Assembly (NCBI RefSeq): GCF_030687715.1
Contig: NZ_CP117445.1
Coordinates: 189,501 to 253,500, forward strand
Source of the DNA: Pseudomonas sp. FP2196
Lineage (GTDB): Bacteria > Pseudomonadota > Gammaproteobacteria > Pseudomonadales > Pseudomonadaceae
DNA: 64,000 nt
Direction: 5' to 3'
The position numbers and the translations under genes were made by a program. The notes beneath the pieces were generated by a model. It was not told where the DNA came from, did not search any database, and saw only the letters and a list, made by a program, of their open reading frames with translations. Shown one piece after another: positions 54,912 to 63,866 of the stretch (position 1 is its first letter; every line of letters begins with the position of its first letter).

Positions 54912-56104
54912 CAGATGGTCCCCCGCAGCGGCGGGTTTTCATCGTTGAGGTAGTAATTGCCCACCGCGTGATACTTCCAGCGCACCGGGTCGTGCAGGGT
55001 GTGCACCCGGGCGTTGCGCCAGTGACGGTCGAGGCCGTGCTCGACCAGGGTGGCCTGGCTGCCGGCCAGTTCGAACAAGGTGCTGCCGGCGGCGAGGGAG
55101 ATTTCCGTACTGATGGCCCGCGCTTCAGCCACGGCAATCGAGGCGGCGGCGACGGTTTCGGCATTGGTCTCGGCCTGAGCCTTGTCGAGGAATTCGCCGG
55201 AGCGTTCCAGCAGCGCCTCGGTGGCGTGAAGGCGAATGCTCAGGTGGCCAAAGCTTTTCAGTGTCAGCGGGTCTTCGGTGGCTTTGTCGTTGCCGGAGTC
55301 GATCCATGGGCGGGTTTTGCTACGAACGAAGTGCAGGGCATCTTCGTAGGCGGCGCGGGCGATGCCGGTGTCGATGGCGGCGTGAAGAATCTGCGCCAGC
55401 GGGCCAACGGTGGTCGGACGTTCGAAGGCGCTCTGGAACGGGATCACGTCTTCGGCGGCGACGTACACGTCCTCGAACACCACCGAACCACTGCCGGTGG
55501 TGCGCTGGCCGAAGCCGCTCCAGTCGTCGATTACGGTCAGGCCTTTGCTGTCGCGAGGGACGAAGGCCAGTTGCTGCACGCCGTTTTCATCGACCACCGA
55601 AGTTGGAATGCGCTGCGCGTAGATTGCGCCGGTCGCATAGAACTTGCGCCCATTGATGCGATAACCATCGCCATCGCGCTTGAGGCTGGTGACACGGTCG
55701 TGGGCGGTTTTGGTGCCCAGTTCCGCCAGAGCATTACCGAAGCGCTGGCCGGCCAATACCTCGGCGTACAGCCGTTGTTTCTGCGCGTGGCTGCCGTTCA
55801 CGCGCAGCACTTCGAGGGCGTAGAAATGGTTCTGCGGAATCTGCCCGAGAGAGCCGTCAGCCTGTGCGATCAGGGCGATGACCTTGGCCAGGGTTACGTT
55901 GGACACACCGACGCCACCGTATTCCTTGGGCACGCTGATGCCCCACAGGCCCGAGCGGGAAAACACGTCGAGTTCCGGCAGCGGCAGGCGACGTTCACGG
56001 TCGCGAATGGCGCTGTCACGTTTGAAATCTTCGGCCAGGTCGCTGGCAACGATCAGGGCTTGCTCATCGCTGGTGATGACCGCGACGGGATGGGAAAAAG
56101 GCAT
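54911..56104 (-). CDS. SfnB-family sulfur acquisition oxidoreductase (second copy)
   Basis: A 397-residue acyl-CoA-dehydrogenase-fold flavoenzyme of the SfnB group. Visible signatures are SGLWGISVPKEYGGVGVSNVTLA, GQIPQNHFYALEVLR, GRKFYATGAIYAQ, DDWSGFGQRTTGSGSVVFEDV and the C-terminal DRHWRNARVHTLHDPVRWKY. In P. putida, SfnB helps use dimethyl sulfone as sulfur source. GGAG lies six bases before the ATG. It lies 20 bases after its paralogue and is coupled to the LLM gene. The three genes form one unit. Confidence 0.9.
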   Translation of the reverse strand: MPFSHPVAVITSDEQALIVASDLAEDFKRDSAIRDRERRLPLPELDVFSRSGLWGISVPKEYGGVGVSNVTLAKVIALIAQADGSLGQIPQNHFYALEVLRVNGSHAQKQRLYAEVLAGQRFGNALAELGTKTAHDRVTSLKRDGDGYRINGRKFYATGAIYAQRIPTSVVDENGVQQLAFVPRDSKGLTVIDDWSGFGQRTTGSGSVVFEDVYVAAEDVIPFQSAFERPTTVGPLAQILHAAIDTGIARAAYEDALHFVRSKTRPWIDSGNDKATEDPLTLKSFGHLSIRLHATEALLERSGEFLDKAQAETNAETVAAASIAVAEARAISTEISLAAGSTLFELAGSQATLVEHGLDRHWRNARVHTLHDPVRWKYHAVGNYYLNDENPPLRGTI

Positions 56105-56124
56105 AGGTTTCTCCAGAGGTCTGG

Positions 56125-57366
56125 TCAGATCCAGGAATGGCGAGCCGGCAAAGTGCCGTTCAGGCGATAGGCGCCGACCGCGTGGTATTTCCAGCGCACC
56201 GGGTCGTGCAGGGTGTGCACCCGGGCGTTGCGCCAGTGGCGGTCGAGGTTGAATTCGGCGAGGGTCGCGCGGCTGCCGGCCAGTTCGAAGAGCTTTTCGC
56301 TGGCCAGCAGCGAGATCTCGGTGGTCAGCACTTTGGCTTCGGCCACGGCAATCGAGGCGCGGGCGGCGGACTCGGCGGTGAGCGGCGCGGCGTGTACCTG
56401 ATCGAGCACTTGCCCGGCCTTGCGCAGCAGCGCTTCGGCGGCGTGCAGCTCGATTTTCAGTTTGCCGATATCGGCAATCACGTAGAGGTCATCGCTGGCG
56501 CGTTCGACCTTGGCGTCGACCCACGGACGGGCGCGGGTTTTGACGAATTCGATGGCGTCGTCAATGGCGCCACGGGCGATCCCGGCGTCGATGGCAGCCT
56601 GGATCAGCTGGGACACGGCGCCTTGGGTGTTGGGCGTCTCGTTGATCTTCCAGTTATCGACGACGAGGCTCGACTCGACGCGCACGTTGTTCAGCACAAT
56701 CGTGCCACTGGCGGTGGTGCGCTGACCGAAGCCCGACCAGTCATCAACGATGCGCAGACCCGGCGTACCGCGACGGACGAAGGCCAGCACTTGCTTGTCA
56801 TCCTCATTGAGCGCCTTGACTGCGACCCAGTGCGCAAACAGCGCGCCGGTGGAGTAGAACTTCTGGCCGTTGATCACGTAGTCATCGCCGTCTGCGGTGA
56901 TTCGCGCTTTCAGTTCCAGAGTGTTTTTGGTGCCGCGCTCAGGGCCGGCATTGCCGATGCGCCAGCCTTCCAGCACGCTCTGGAACAGCTGTTGTTTCTG
57001 CTCTTCGGTCGCGCTGCCGAGCACCAGATTGATGATGCCGAACTGGTTCTGCGGGATCTGTCCCAGCGCCGGATCGGCGGCGGAAATGATCGCGAAGACC
57101 TCGGCCAATGTGACGAAGGAAACCTGCGGGCCACCGTATTCGCGCGGGATGGCAATGCTGCCCAGACCGCTGCGGGTGAACTGTTCGATTTCCGACCACG
57201 GCAACTTGCGCTGGCGGTCGCGTTTGGCGGCCTGCACGCGGGCGACTTGCGCCAGCTCATGGGCGGCCTTGATGGCTTGGGCGTCGTTGCGCAAGACCTG
57301 CGCGGGCAACAACAACGGGGCGATGTCCAGATCAGACTGGACGTTTGCATCGGCCAGACTGGACAT
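56125..57366 (-). CDS. SfnB-family sulfur acquisition oxidoreductase (first copy)
   Basis: A 413-residue paralogue of the next gene with the same fold and motifs: SGLGSIAIPREYGGPQVSFVTLA, GQIPQNQFGIINLV, GQKFYSTGALFAHW, DDWSGFGQRTTASGTIVLNNV and DRHWRNARVHTLHDPVRWKY. A 71-base block near the 3' end is almost identical to the paralogue. AAGGAG precedes ATG 57366. It is the first gene of the organosulfur unit; its promoter should lie in 57367-57600, where AT-rich sequence and AGGAATA are seen. Confidence 0.9.
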   Translation of the reverse strand: MSSLADANVQSDLDIAPLLLPAQVLRNDAQAIKAAHELAQVARVQAAKRDRQRKLPWSEIEQFTRSGLGSIAIPREYGGPQVSFVTLAEVFAIISAADPALGQIPQNQFGIINLVLGSATEEQKQQLFQSVLEGWRIGNAGPERGTKNTLELKARITADGDDYVINGQKFYSTGALFAHWVAVKALNEDDKQVLAFVRRGTPGLRIVDDWSGFGQRTTASGTIVLNNVRVESSLVVDNWKINETPNTQGAVSQLIQAAIDAGIARGAIDDAIEFVKTRARPWVDAKVERASDDLYVIADIGKLKIELHAAEALLRKAGQVLDQVHAAPLTAESAARASIAVAEAKVLTTEISLLASEKLFELAGSRATLAEFNLDRHWRNARVHTLHDPVRWKYHAVGAYRLNGTLPARHSWI

Positions 57367-57601
57367 CAGTGCCGCTCCTTGGCTGCACGCAATGCCCTGG
57401 CGATCTGCACTGGGGTGATTGTGTTCCGGACCATACTACCTACCTCACATCTCATGAAAACGCCGCGAAAGTGCGGCGAACGAAAGAATGTCCGGTGGTC
57501 CGGTGTATATACCCTAAGCGTGTATAAAAATTAAATAAACTAACTTTTAGGAATATGTATAGAAGGGGTCATTGTCTTGATGGTTAAGAGTTTCTTGAGA
57601 T

Positions 57602-57635
57602 CCTGTGGCGAGGGGGTTTATCCCCTCGCCACAGG
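57602..57635. repeat. REP-type hairpin, family C, short form
   Basis: Perfect 14-base arms CCTGTGGCGAGGGG / CCCCTCGCCACAGG with a short loop, 24 bases downstream of the hypothetical gene at 57660. It probably terminates that gene. Confidence 0.8.
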
Positions 57636-57659
57636 CTCTCCTCAACATTGAATTGGGTG

Positions 57660-58424
57660 CTATTGCTTGCGCGGCTCGGCAGCCTTGAACTCGAGTTTGA
57701 GCGGCACCTTCAGATAAGGATTCACACACCCGATCTTCAGCGTTCGCGGCGGCGCCCAGCGCGAGTTATTGCCGACCCGGTCGAGGATGCAATAGGTCAC
57801 GTCGAGCCTTAGATCCTCGCCGGCTTCGACGATGACCGCTGGCGGCACCCAGACCTGAATGGGCAGCCCGACATCCGCTGCCGTGATCGGCGCCAGATCC
57901 ATGCGCACGTCGCCCCAGCGCAAAGTGATGGCGTCGTCCTCGGCCATGTTCAGGTAAGGCTCGATGGTCAGCGGCACACCGCGTTTGATCTGGTTGGGGT
58001 TTACGCCCTGACGGCGGATGGTGTCGGGGATCGTCACCGGCGCCAGTCGCTGGTTTTCGTCTGCGCACACTGCCGAAGGTTGGCCACCGGGGCAGTCGAG
58101 CTTGACCTGTACGCGGGTCGCCGCCGACAGCGCCGGTCCCTGGCCGACCTGCATCACCCGATAGTGGATACGCGCGGTGCCGTCGGCAATAAAACTCTCC
58201 GGCACCCGCAGGCTTACCGTTGTGCCGACGTCCTCGGCTGTCAGCACCTTTGATGCGACATAGCATTTGTTCCAGAACAGTTCGATCAGGTCACCGCAGT
58301 CCATGTCGGGGTAGGGCGACACATCGACCATCAGGTGGGCGGCGGCAGCGAGGTTGATGCCGGTTTTTTGCGCGGGTGCCAGGGTCGGCGCTGCGAGTTC
58401 GGGGGTGTGCGAAGTGCGGGTCAT
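57660..58424 (-). CDS. Unrecognised protein with two tandem beta-type domains
   Basis: A 254-residue protein with no Sec signal and no membrane segment. Two similar units are visible, at about residues 28-110 and 128-215. Each has a pattern like GDLIELFWNKCYVASKVLTAEDVG / DAITLRWGDVRMDLAPITAADVG, followed by LRVPESFIADG / QVWVPPAVIVEAG and a YRVMQVGQ / YCILDRVGN strand. This suggests duplicated Ig-like or beta-sandwich modules of the kind found repeated in large Pseudomonas surface proteins. Cys residues occur in both. ATG 58424 follows GGAGAG. Function is unknown. Confidence 0.65.
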   Translation of the reverse strand: MTRTSHTPELAAPTLAPAQKTGINLAAAAHLMVDVSPYPDMDCGDLIELFWNKCYVASKVLTAEDVGTTVSLRVPESFIADGTARIHYRVMQVGQGPALSAATRVQVKLDCPGGQPSAVCADENQRLAPVTIPDTIRRQGVNPNQIKRGVPLTIEPYLNMAEDDAITLRWGDVRMDLAPITAADVGLPIQVWVPPAVIVEAGEDLRLDVTYCILDRVGNNSRWAPPRTLKIGCVNPYLKVPLKLEFKAAEPRKQ

Positions 58425-58898
58425 CGATTTCTCTCCTTGGAGCCTTGCAGCGAAGTCCGTTTCTGGAAGAACAAAGTTGTGAATCAACTGGCAATAAAGC
58501 AATGAACAGTTGTTCACGTTATATGCGCGTCGATTTAACTAAGTAGTACCGGTTGGCGACTAGATAAGAGTGTGCAGGGAGGGGTGTCAATAGACGCTGT
58601 TAGTTAATTCGTGAATTACGGATTAATCAGAATTTTCCTACATTGCCGAAGCCGTATGCCTAGGTGCTATGGTGAATAAGGCCACGGATCTCAGGCTTTT
58701 TTGAGGGTTTGTGTACGGACTTATTTAAATGCAGGCATTCAGCGTTATGCGGGTGACAGGCGAGTTTCATCTGTTGCAGAACATATATATATGTAATGCA
58801 TTGATTATGTTTTGTTTGTATATATTGGTCGGGTTGGTGAGGGCGGGATAAAGGTAACTTCCATCCATGGAAGTCGGTATGTCTAGTTCTTGAAGTTC
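58425..58898. other. AT-rich intergenic region with two perfect dyads
   Basis: 474 bases with no credible gene, clearly poorer in GC than the rest of the window. Two symmetric elements stand out: ACATATATATATGT at 58781-58794 and ACTTCCAT-CC-ATGGAAGT at 58857-58874. It lies downstream of tcyN and upstream of the double-domain protein. The region presumably holds that gene's promoter, and the second dyad may be an operator or the tcy terminator. Confidence 0.5.
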
Positions 58899-59648
58899 TC
58901 AGGCGTGATTCAGGAACTTGCTGAGAAATTGTTGAGTGCGATCTTCTTTCGGGTTGGCAAACAGCGCCTTGGCTTCGCCTTGCTCGACGATCACGCCCTT
59001 GTCGAAAAACACCACACGGTTGGCCACGTCGCGGGCGAAACCCATTTCGTGGGTGACGATGACCATGGTGCGTTTCTCTTCGGCGAGCCCCCGGATGGTC
59101 GCCAGCACTTCGCCCACCAGTTCCGGGTCAAGAGCCGAAGTCGGCTCGTCGAACAGGATCACTTCCGGCTCCATCGCCAGCGCCCGGGCAATCGCCACGC
59201 GCTGTTGCTGACCACCGGACAGACGACGCGGATAGGCGTCCTCTTTACCGGCGAGACCGACCTTGGCCAGCAGCTTCATGCCCAGGGCAATGGCTTGCTC
59301 GCGCGGCATCTTCTTGACCACGATCGGTCCTTCGATGACGTTTTCCAGGGCGGTGCGGTGGGGGAACAGGTTGAAGTTCTGGAACACGAAGCCCACGTGC
59401 TGGCGCAGGTTGCGCACCAGGCTTTGCTGCTGGTTCAGCGGGCGGCTGGTATCGATCTCGATATCGCCGACCTTGATCCGGCCGCTGGTGGGTTCCTCAA
59501 GGAAGTTCAGGCAGCGCAGGAACGTCGTTTTCCCCGAGCCGCTGGGGCCGATGATCGCGACCACTTCGCCTTCCTTCACCTCGAGGTCGATGCCGTTAAG
59601 CACGACCTGACCCTTGAATTGCTTGGTCAGTTTTTCCACGACAATCAT
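58899..59648 (-). CDS. tcyN: L-cystine ABC transporter ATP-binding protein TcyN
   Basis: A 249-residue ATPase: Walker [11 protein letters not shown]-loop [11 protein letters not shown], signature [15 protein letters not shown], Walker [13 protein letters not shown] and VTHEMGF. It powers uptake of cystine (and diaminopimelate in E. coli, where it is YecC). It starts four bases after tcyL. It is the last gene of dcyD-tcyJLN. Confidence 0.92.
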   Translation of the reverse strand: MIVVEKLTKQFKGQVVLNGIDLEVKEGEVVAIIGPSGSGKTTFLRCLNFLEEPTSGRIKVGDIEIDTSRPLNQQQSLVRNLRQHVGFVFQNFNLFPHRTALENVIEGPIVVKKMPREQAIALGMKLLAKVGLAGKEDAYPRRLSGGQQQRVAIARALAMEPEVILFDEPTSALDPELVGEVLATIRGLAEEKRTMVIVTHEMGFARDVANRVVFFDKGVIVEQGEAKALFANPKEDRTQQFLSKFLNHA

Positions 59649-59652
59649 GGGG

Positions 59653-60369
59653 TCAGGACTCCTGGTCGTGCCGATTGACCCGCTCTTCCAACTTGTTCTG
59701 GAAGTGCGAAAGCACCGTGGCCAGAATCCAGTAGATCAGCGCGGCGGCAAGATACATGGTGAAGACTTCAAAAGTCCGGGCGGTAATCAGCTGCGCCTGA
59801 CGGAACAGTTCCGGCACCTGAATGGTGGCGGCCAGTGCCGTGTCCTTGACCAGCGAAATGAAGCTGTTGCCCAGCGGCGGCAATGCCGTGCGCATGGCCT
59901 GCGGCAGGATGGCCCGGCGCAGGGTCTGCGCACGGGTCATGCCGATGCTCGCAGCGGCTTCCCACTGACCGCGTTCGATCGAACCGATCGCGGCGCGGAG
60001 GATTTCACAGGCGTAAGCGGCCATGTTCAGCGAGAAACCGATGAGCGCAGCTGGCAGCGGATCAAGCTCGATTCCTAGTTGCGGGAAGCCGTAATAGATC
60101 ACGAACAGCTGTACCAGTAACGGTGTCCCGCGAAAGAACGACACGTAGACGCGCGCCAGCCAGCTCACTGATTTGAAGCGCGACAGGCGCATCAGCGCCA
60201 GGCCGAAGCCCAGCAGCAAGCCGAAGAACATCCCGCCGAGGCTGAGGATCACCGTGAAATACGCGCCCTTGAGCAGGAAGGGCGCGGAGTTCAGCAACAG
60301 CTGAGTGGTTTCGGCGATTTGCTGGCTCAACTGCGGGAAGTGCGCTTCGAATTGAAATCCAACTTCCAT
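59653..60369 (-). CDS. tcyL: L-cystine ABC transporter permease TcyL
   Basis: A 238-residue HisM-type permease (YecS homologue) with five hydrophobic segments, the motif [22 protein letters not shown] and the EAA-like loop [24 protein letters not shown]. Its start overlaps the tcyJ stop by one base. With a single permease gene, the channel is probably a homodimer. Confidence 0.92.
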   Translation of the reverse strand: MEVGFQFEAHFPQLSQQIAETTQLLLNSAPFLLKGAYFTVILSLGGMFFGLLLGFGLALMRLSRFKSVSWLARVYVSFFRGTPLLVQLFVIYYGFPQLGIELDPLPAALIGFSLNMAAYACEILRAAIGSIERGQWEAAASIGMTRAQTLRRAILPQAMRTALPPLGNSFISLVKDTALAATIQVPELFRQAQLITARTFEVFTMYLAAALIYWILATVLSHFQNKLEERVNRHDQES

Positions 60370-61169
60370 TATTTAGTGACGTCAGCGTTGAAGTATTTCG
60401 TGGACAGCTTCTCAAGGGTGCCGTCGGCACGCAGTTCGTCGAGGGCTTTATTCAGGGCTGCCAGCAATTCAGGTTCGCCTTTACGCAGGGCAATACCGGA
60501 TTCCTGTCGGGAGAATGCTTCACCGGCGGCTACGGTCTTCGGGGCTTTCTTGGCGTACTCAAGTGCGGCCAGACGGTCGATCAGGATGGCATCGGTACGG
60601 CCGTTGTTCAGGTCGGCGAACTTGGTCGGATCATCATCATAGGTACGCACGTCAGCACCCGGTACGTTGGCGCGGACCCACTGCTCGTAGTTGGTGCCCA
60701 GACCTACACCGACTTTCTTGCCGGACAGGTCAGCAGCGGTCTTGATGTTCAGTGCCGCTTCCTTGTTCTTCAGCACCAATGCCTGGATACCGGAGACGGT
60801 GTACGGTTCGGAGAAGTCGTACTTCTTCTTGCGCTCGTCGGAGATGGTCACTTGGTTGACCACGACGTCCAGACGCTTGGATTCCAGCGCGGCGAGAATG
60901 CCATCCCATTTGGTTGGCTGGATCTTGGCTTTGACCCCGAGTTTTTTCGCCAGCGCCTCGGAAAGCTCGACTTCGAAACCGGACAGCTTGCCGTTCTCGT
61001 CGACAAAGCTGAACGGTGGGTAAGTGCCTTCCAGGCCGACGTTGATAACGCCTTTGTCCTTGATCTGTTGCAACTGCTCACCGGCCACTGCCTGACCGAT
61101 CAGGCCGGCGCTCAGCGCAAGACCCAGCGAACCGACCAGCAGAGTGCGACGTAGTGCGGAAAAATTCAT
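60369..61169 (-). CDS. tcyJ: Cystine-binding periplasmic protein TcyJ
   Basis: A 266-residue SBP_bac_3 protein (E. coli FliY/TcyJ class) with signal peptide cut near AVAGE (residue 30). Family features are GVINVGLEGTYPPFSFVDENGKLSGFEVELSEALA, VVNQVTISDERKKKYDFSEPY and KKVGVGLGTNYEQWV. In the 227-base gap before it lie a TTATTCCTTA motif and hairpins, suggesting its own promoter besides read-through from dcyD. Confidence 0.93.
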   Translation of the reverse strand: MNFSALRRTLLVGSLGLALSAGLIGQAVAGEQLQQIKDKGVINVGLEGTYPPFSFVDENGKLSGFEVELSEALAKKLGVKAKIQPTKWDGILAALESKRLDVVVNQVTISDERKKKYDFSEPYTVSGIQALVLKNKEAALNIKTAADLSGKKVGVGLGTNYEQWVRANVPGADVRTYDDDPTKFADLNNGRTDAILIDRLAALEYAKKAPKTVAAGEAFSRQESGIALRKGEPELLAALNKALDELRADGTLEKLSTKYFNADVTK

Positions 61170-61342
61170 GACAAGCCCCTGTGTTTTCTTATGGAAGACG
61201 CTTAAGGAATGTAGGCAAATTCGTGATTTGAACGACAGCGCTATCCTGCCTTAAACCAGCGTATGCGTCTCGCCCGAAATTCGCCTGCGGCGAGACTATA
61301 AGATGTCTGCGTTAGACGTGAAAATACTTAATATTTGAAATG

Positions 61343-61352
61343 TTATTCCTTA
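61343..61352. promoter_or_regulatory. TTATTCCTTA motif upstream of tcyJ
   Basis: The same core occurs at 33064 and (as TTATTCCTTC) at 36053, in both cases upstream of probable sulfur-related units. It lies in the AT-rich part of the dcyD-tcyJ gap and is a candidate regulator site. Confidence 0.4.
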
Positions 61353-61362
61353 TTTGAATATT

Positions 61363-61393
61363 GATCGTTCCCACGCAAAGCGTGGAAACGATC
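61363..61393 (-). terminator. Hairpin downstream of dcyD
   Basis: Arms GATCGTTCCCACGC / GCGTGGAAACGATC with one mismatch, three bases after the dcyD stop. It resembles a dispersed Pseudomonas palindrome. No long T-run follows on the minus strand, so termination would be partial. Confidence 0.6.
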
Positions 61394-61396
61394 TCT

Positions 61397-62389
61397 TCAG
61401 AGGAGATCCTTATAGGCAAACAACGCCGGCGCGCCGCCGGTATGCAGGAAGATGATCGGGCCTTCATCGAAGCGCTGACGACCAATACCGTCGAGCAACC
61501 CGGCCATGGCCTTGCCGGTATAGACCGGATCGAGCAACACCGCGTCCTGACTCGCCAACAGCTTCACTGCCGCCAGCGTCCCGGCATTCGGTTCGCCATA
61601 ACGCGGGCCGAAGTATTCGTCCCACAATTCGACCTTGAAACTGTCCGGTAACGCGACGCCGAGCAGATCCGCTGTGCGCTCGGCAAGGCCCTGCACTTTC
61701 GGACGCTGGGCTTCTTCACTGCGCGACACGGTCACGCCGATTACCGGCAATTGCGGCAACGCCTCACTTAACGCCAGCGCCAGACCACTGTGGGTGCCGG
61801 CGCTGCCGGAGGCCAATACGACCGCGGCGAAGTCGAGGCCGGTGTCCTTGATCTGCTCGGCCAGTTCCAGACCAGCACGCACATAACCCAACGCACCAAG
61901 GGCATTGGAGCCGCCAATCGGCACCAGATACGGCTTCTTGCCGTTGCTGCGCAGACGCACGGCGAGGGCGGCCAGTTGTTCGTCGGCGTTGTCGAGGTTG
62001 TCGACCAGTTCGACCTTGGTATCGAACAGATCCAGCAGCAGGCGGTTGCCGTTACCGGTGTAATTGCTGTCGTCGGTGCCCAGCGGATTTTCCAGCAGCG
62101 CCACGCAGCCCAGACCCAGTTTGGCTGCCAGTGCGGCGGTCTGGCGCACGTGGTTCGATTGCAGCGCACCGGCGGTGATCAGCGTGTCGGCGCCTTGCGC
62201 GAGCGCGTCAGCGGCGAGGTATTCGAGTTTGCGCAGCTTGTTGCCGCCCATGGCCAGTGGCGTCAGGTCATCGCGTTTGATGTACACGTCGCGACCGAGC
62301 CAAGTGGACAAGCGCTCGAGTTTTTCCAGAGGGGTAGGGTGGCCGAGCAGGTCGAGGCGGCTAAAGCGGTCAAGCTGTTGTTTGATCAT
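61397..62389 (-). CDS. dcyD: D-cysteine desulfhydrase DcyD
   Basis: A 330-residue PLP enzyme of the ACC-deaminase/D-cysteine desulfhydrase family. It converts D-cysteine to pyruvate, sulfide and ammonia. Evidence: [22 protein letters not shown] with the PLP Lys near residue 51, [16 protein letters not shown], and [15 protein letters not shown] binding the phosphate. In E. coli dcyD is also linked to the cystine importer. The start ATG 62389 gives the family length; a longer reading has no support. It is divergent from epsC, with 190 bases between. Confidence 0.92.
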   Translation of the reverse strand: MIKQQLDRFSRLDLLGHPTPLEKLERLSTWLGRDVYIKRDDLTPLAMGGNKLRKLEYLAADALAQGADTLITAGALQSNHVRQTAALAAKLGLGCVALLENPLGTDDSNYTGNGNRLLLDLFDTKVELVDNLDNADEQLAALAVRLRSNGKKPYLVPIGGSNALGALGYVRAGLELAEQIKDTGLDFAAVVLASGSAGTHSGLALALSEALPQLPVIGVTVSRSEEAQRPKVQGLAERTADLLGVALPDSFKVELWDEYFGPRYGEPNAGTLAAVKLLASQDAVLLDPVYTGKAMAGLLDGIGRQRFDEGPIIFLHTGGAPALFAYKDLL

Positions 62390-62579
62390 GAGTCCGTACT
62401 GGCGGAGGAAGTTGAACGGACTATAGGCACACGCTTTTTCAGGGGCAACCGTGAATCGCTTATAGCCAAATGGACTGAGTCCAGCACTATCGGTTCTTAA
62501 TTCGCCCTCGCAGGCATGTCGTAAAGTGGTCGCCGTTGACGCGGCCAGACAGTCCGGCCGCCCGTGAGGAGTCTTTACC

Positions 62580-63506
62580 GTGAGCGAGCGTTCCAGCCAT
62601 TGGCAATTGCAGACCATCGTCAGCCAGCTGCGCACCGCGAGGGATCAGTGGCGTGCCCAGAATGGCCGGGCATCCGGCGAGCAGGGTGGCCGCGAACTGC
62701 CGTCCCGCGCCGCGATGGCGGAGATTCTCGAAGCGCTGTGTGGCGCATTGTTCCCGATGCGCCTGGGGCCGGTGGATCTGCGCGAAGAGAGTGAAGACTT
62801 TTACGTCGGCCACACCCTCGATGTGGCGTTGAACGCCCTGTTGGCGCAGACGCGGCTGGAGCTGCGCTACGTCGCCCGCCACAGCGCTCAGGACGACAGC
62901 GAAGTCGAGACGCGCGCGATCCAGATCGTTCAGGATTTTGCCTTGGCATTGCCGGGGTTGCGCACGCTGCTCGACACCGACGTGCTGGCGGCCTACCACG
63001 GCGATCCGGCGGCTCGCAGCGTCGATGAAGTGCTGCTGTGCTACCCGGGGATTCTGGCGGTGATTCACCATCGTCTGGCCCACCATTTGTATCGCGCGGG
63101 GCTGCCGTTGCTGGCGCGGATCAGCGCGGAAATTGCGCACTCGGCCACTGGTATTGATATCCACCCGGGCGCGCAGATCGGCCGCAGTTTCTTTATCGAT
63201 CACGGCACGGGTGTGGTGATTGGCGAGACGGCGATCATTGGCGAGCGCGTGCGGATTTATCAGGCGGTGACCTTGGGCGCCAAGCGCTTCCCGGCGGATG
63301 AAGACGGGCAGTTGCAGAAGGGCCATCCACGGCATCCGATTGTCGAGGACGATGTGGTGATTTATGCCGGGGCGACGATTCTCGGGCGGATCACCATCGG
63401 CAAGGGCTCGACCATTGGCGGCAATGTCTGGCTGACCCGCAGTGTGCCGGCAGGGTGCAATTTGACTCAGGCCAATTTGCAGCATGATGACGGGACGCAG
63501 AAGTAG
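62580..63506 (+). CDS. epsC: Serine O-acetyltransferase EpsC, long form
   Basis: A 308-residue enzyme converting serine and acetyl-CoA to O-acetylserine, the first step of cysteine synthesis. The C-terminal half is a left-handed beta-helix of hexapeptide repeats ([54 protein letters not shown]), with catalytic His residues in IDIHPG and FIDHGTG. The N-terminal helical domain is about 40 residues longer than in E. coli CysE. GTG start at 62580 with GAGGAG eight bases upstream. Position beside dcyD-tcyJLN fits a role in sulfur assimilation; a second serine acetyltransferase (CysE) is expected elsewhere. Confidence 0.93.
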   Translation: MSERSSHWQLQTIVSQLRTARDQWRAQNGRASGEQGGRELPSRAAMAEILEALCGALFPMRLGPVDLREESEDFYVGHTLDVALNALLAQTRLELRYVARHSAQDDSEVETRAIQIVQDFALALPGLRTLLDTDVLAAYHGDPAARSVDEVLLCYPGILAVIHHRLAHHLYRAGLPLLARISAEIAHSATGIDIHPGAQIGRSFFIDHGTGVVIGETAIIGERVRIYQAVTLGAKRFPADEDGQLQKGHPRHPIVEDDVVIYAGATILGRITIGKGSTIGGNVWLTRSVPAGCNLTQANLQHDDGTQK

Positions 63507-63538
63507 GTTTCTGAATCTGCGTTGCTGCATCAGGCCTC

Positions 63539-63602
63539 TTCGCGAGCAGGCTCGCTCCCACAGTGGAACGCATTCCAAAGTGGGAGCGAGCCTGCTCGCG
63601 AA
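63539..63602. repeat. REP-type palindrome, family A
   Basis: Arms TTCGCGAGCAGGCTCGCTCC plus CAC and complement, 23 bases, perfect, 33 bases after the epsC stop. Confidence 0.9.
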
Positions 63603-63745
63603 TGTTTTAAGGTTGTATCGAGATAATGGCATTCAGCCAATTCTCCAGTGAACGAATCGCCCCAAACCCACGTCATACCCCTCCTTGAGCTAGCGTAGGA
63701 AAGCTACCGCTTAGCCGTGCGATTAGTCCTTGGCGCACTATCCAT

Positions 63746-63775
63746 GTTTAACTTGAACGTTCATTCAAGTTAAAC
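63746..63775. promoter_or_regulatory. BetI-like operator, 30-bp dyad
   Basis: Perfect 12-base arms GTTTAACTTGAA / TTCAAGTTAAAC with centre CGTTCA. The core TTGAACGTTCATTCAA is close to the choline-responsive BetI (TetR family) operator with its TTGAACGTTCAAT element. It lies 91 bases before the BCCT transporter gene. Confidence 0.78.
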
Positions 63776-63866
63776 CGGTGGTTCGCTGCCCGCTCACAAC
63801 AGGAGGCTTGCCTTTGCTGAGTCCGATCATTTCAGCCACGTTTCAACCCCTCGAGGTGCATGTTTC

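Noticed and set aside
56137..57534. A 465-codon frame antisense to the first SfnB-like gene
   Set aside because: It is a mirror of the coding strand with no start signal; a similar antisense frame covers the paralogue.
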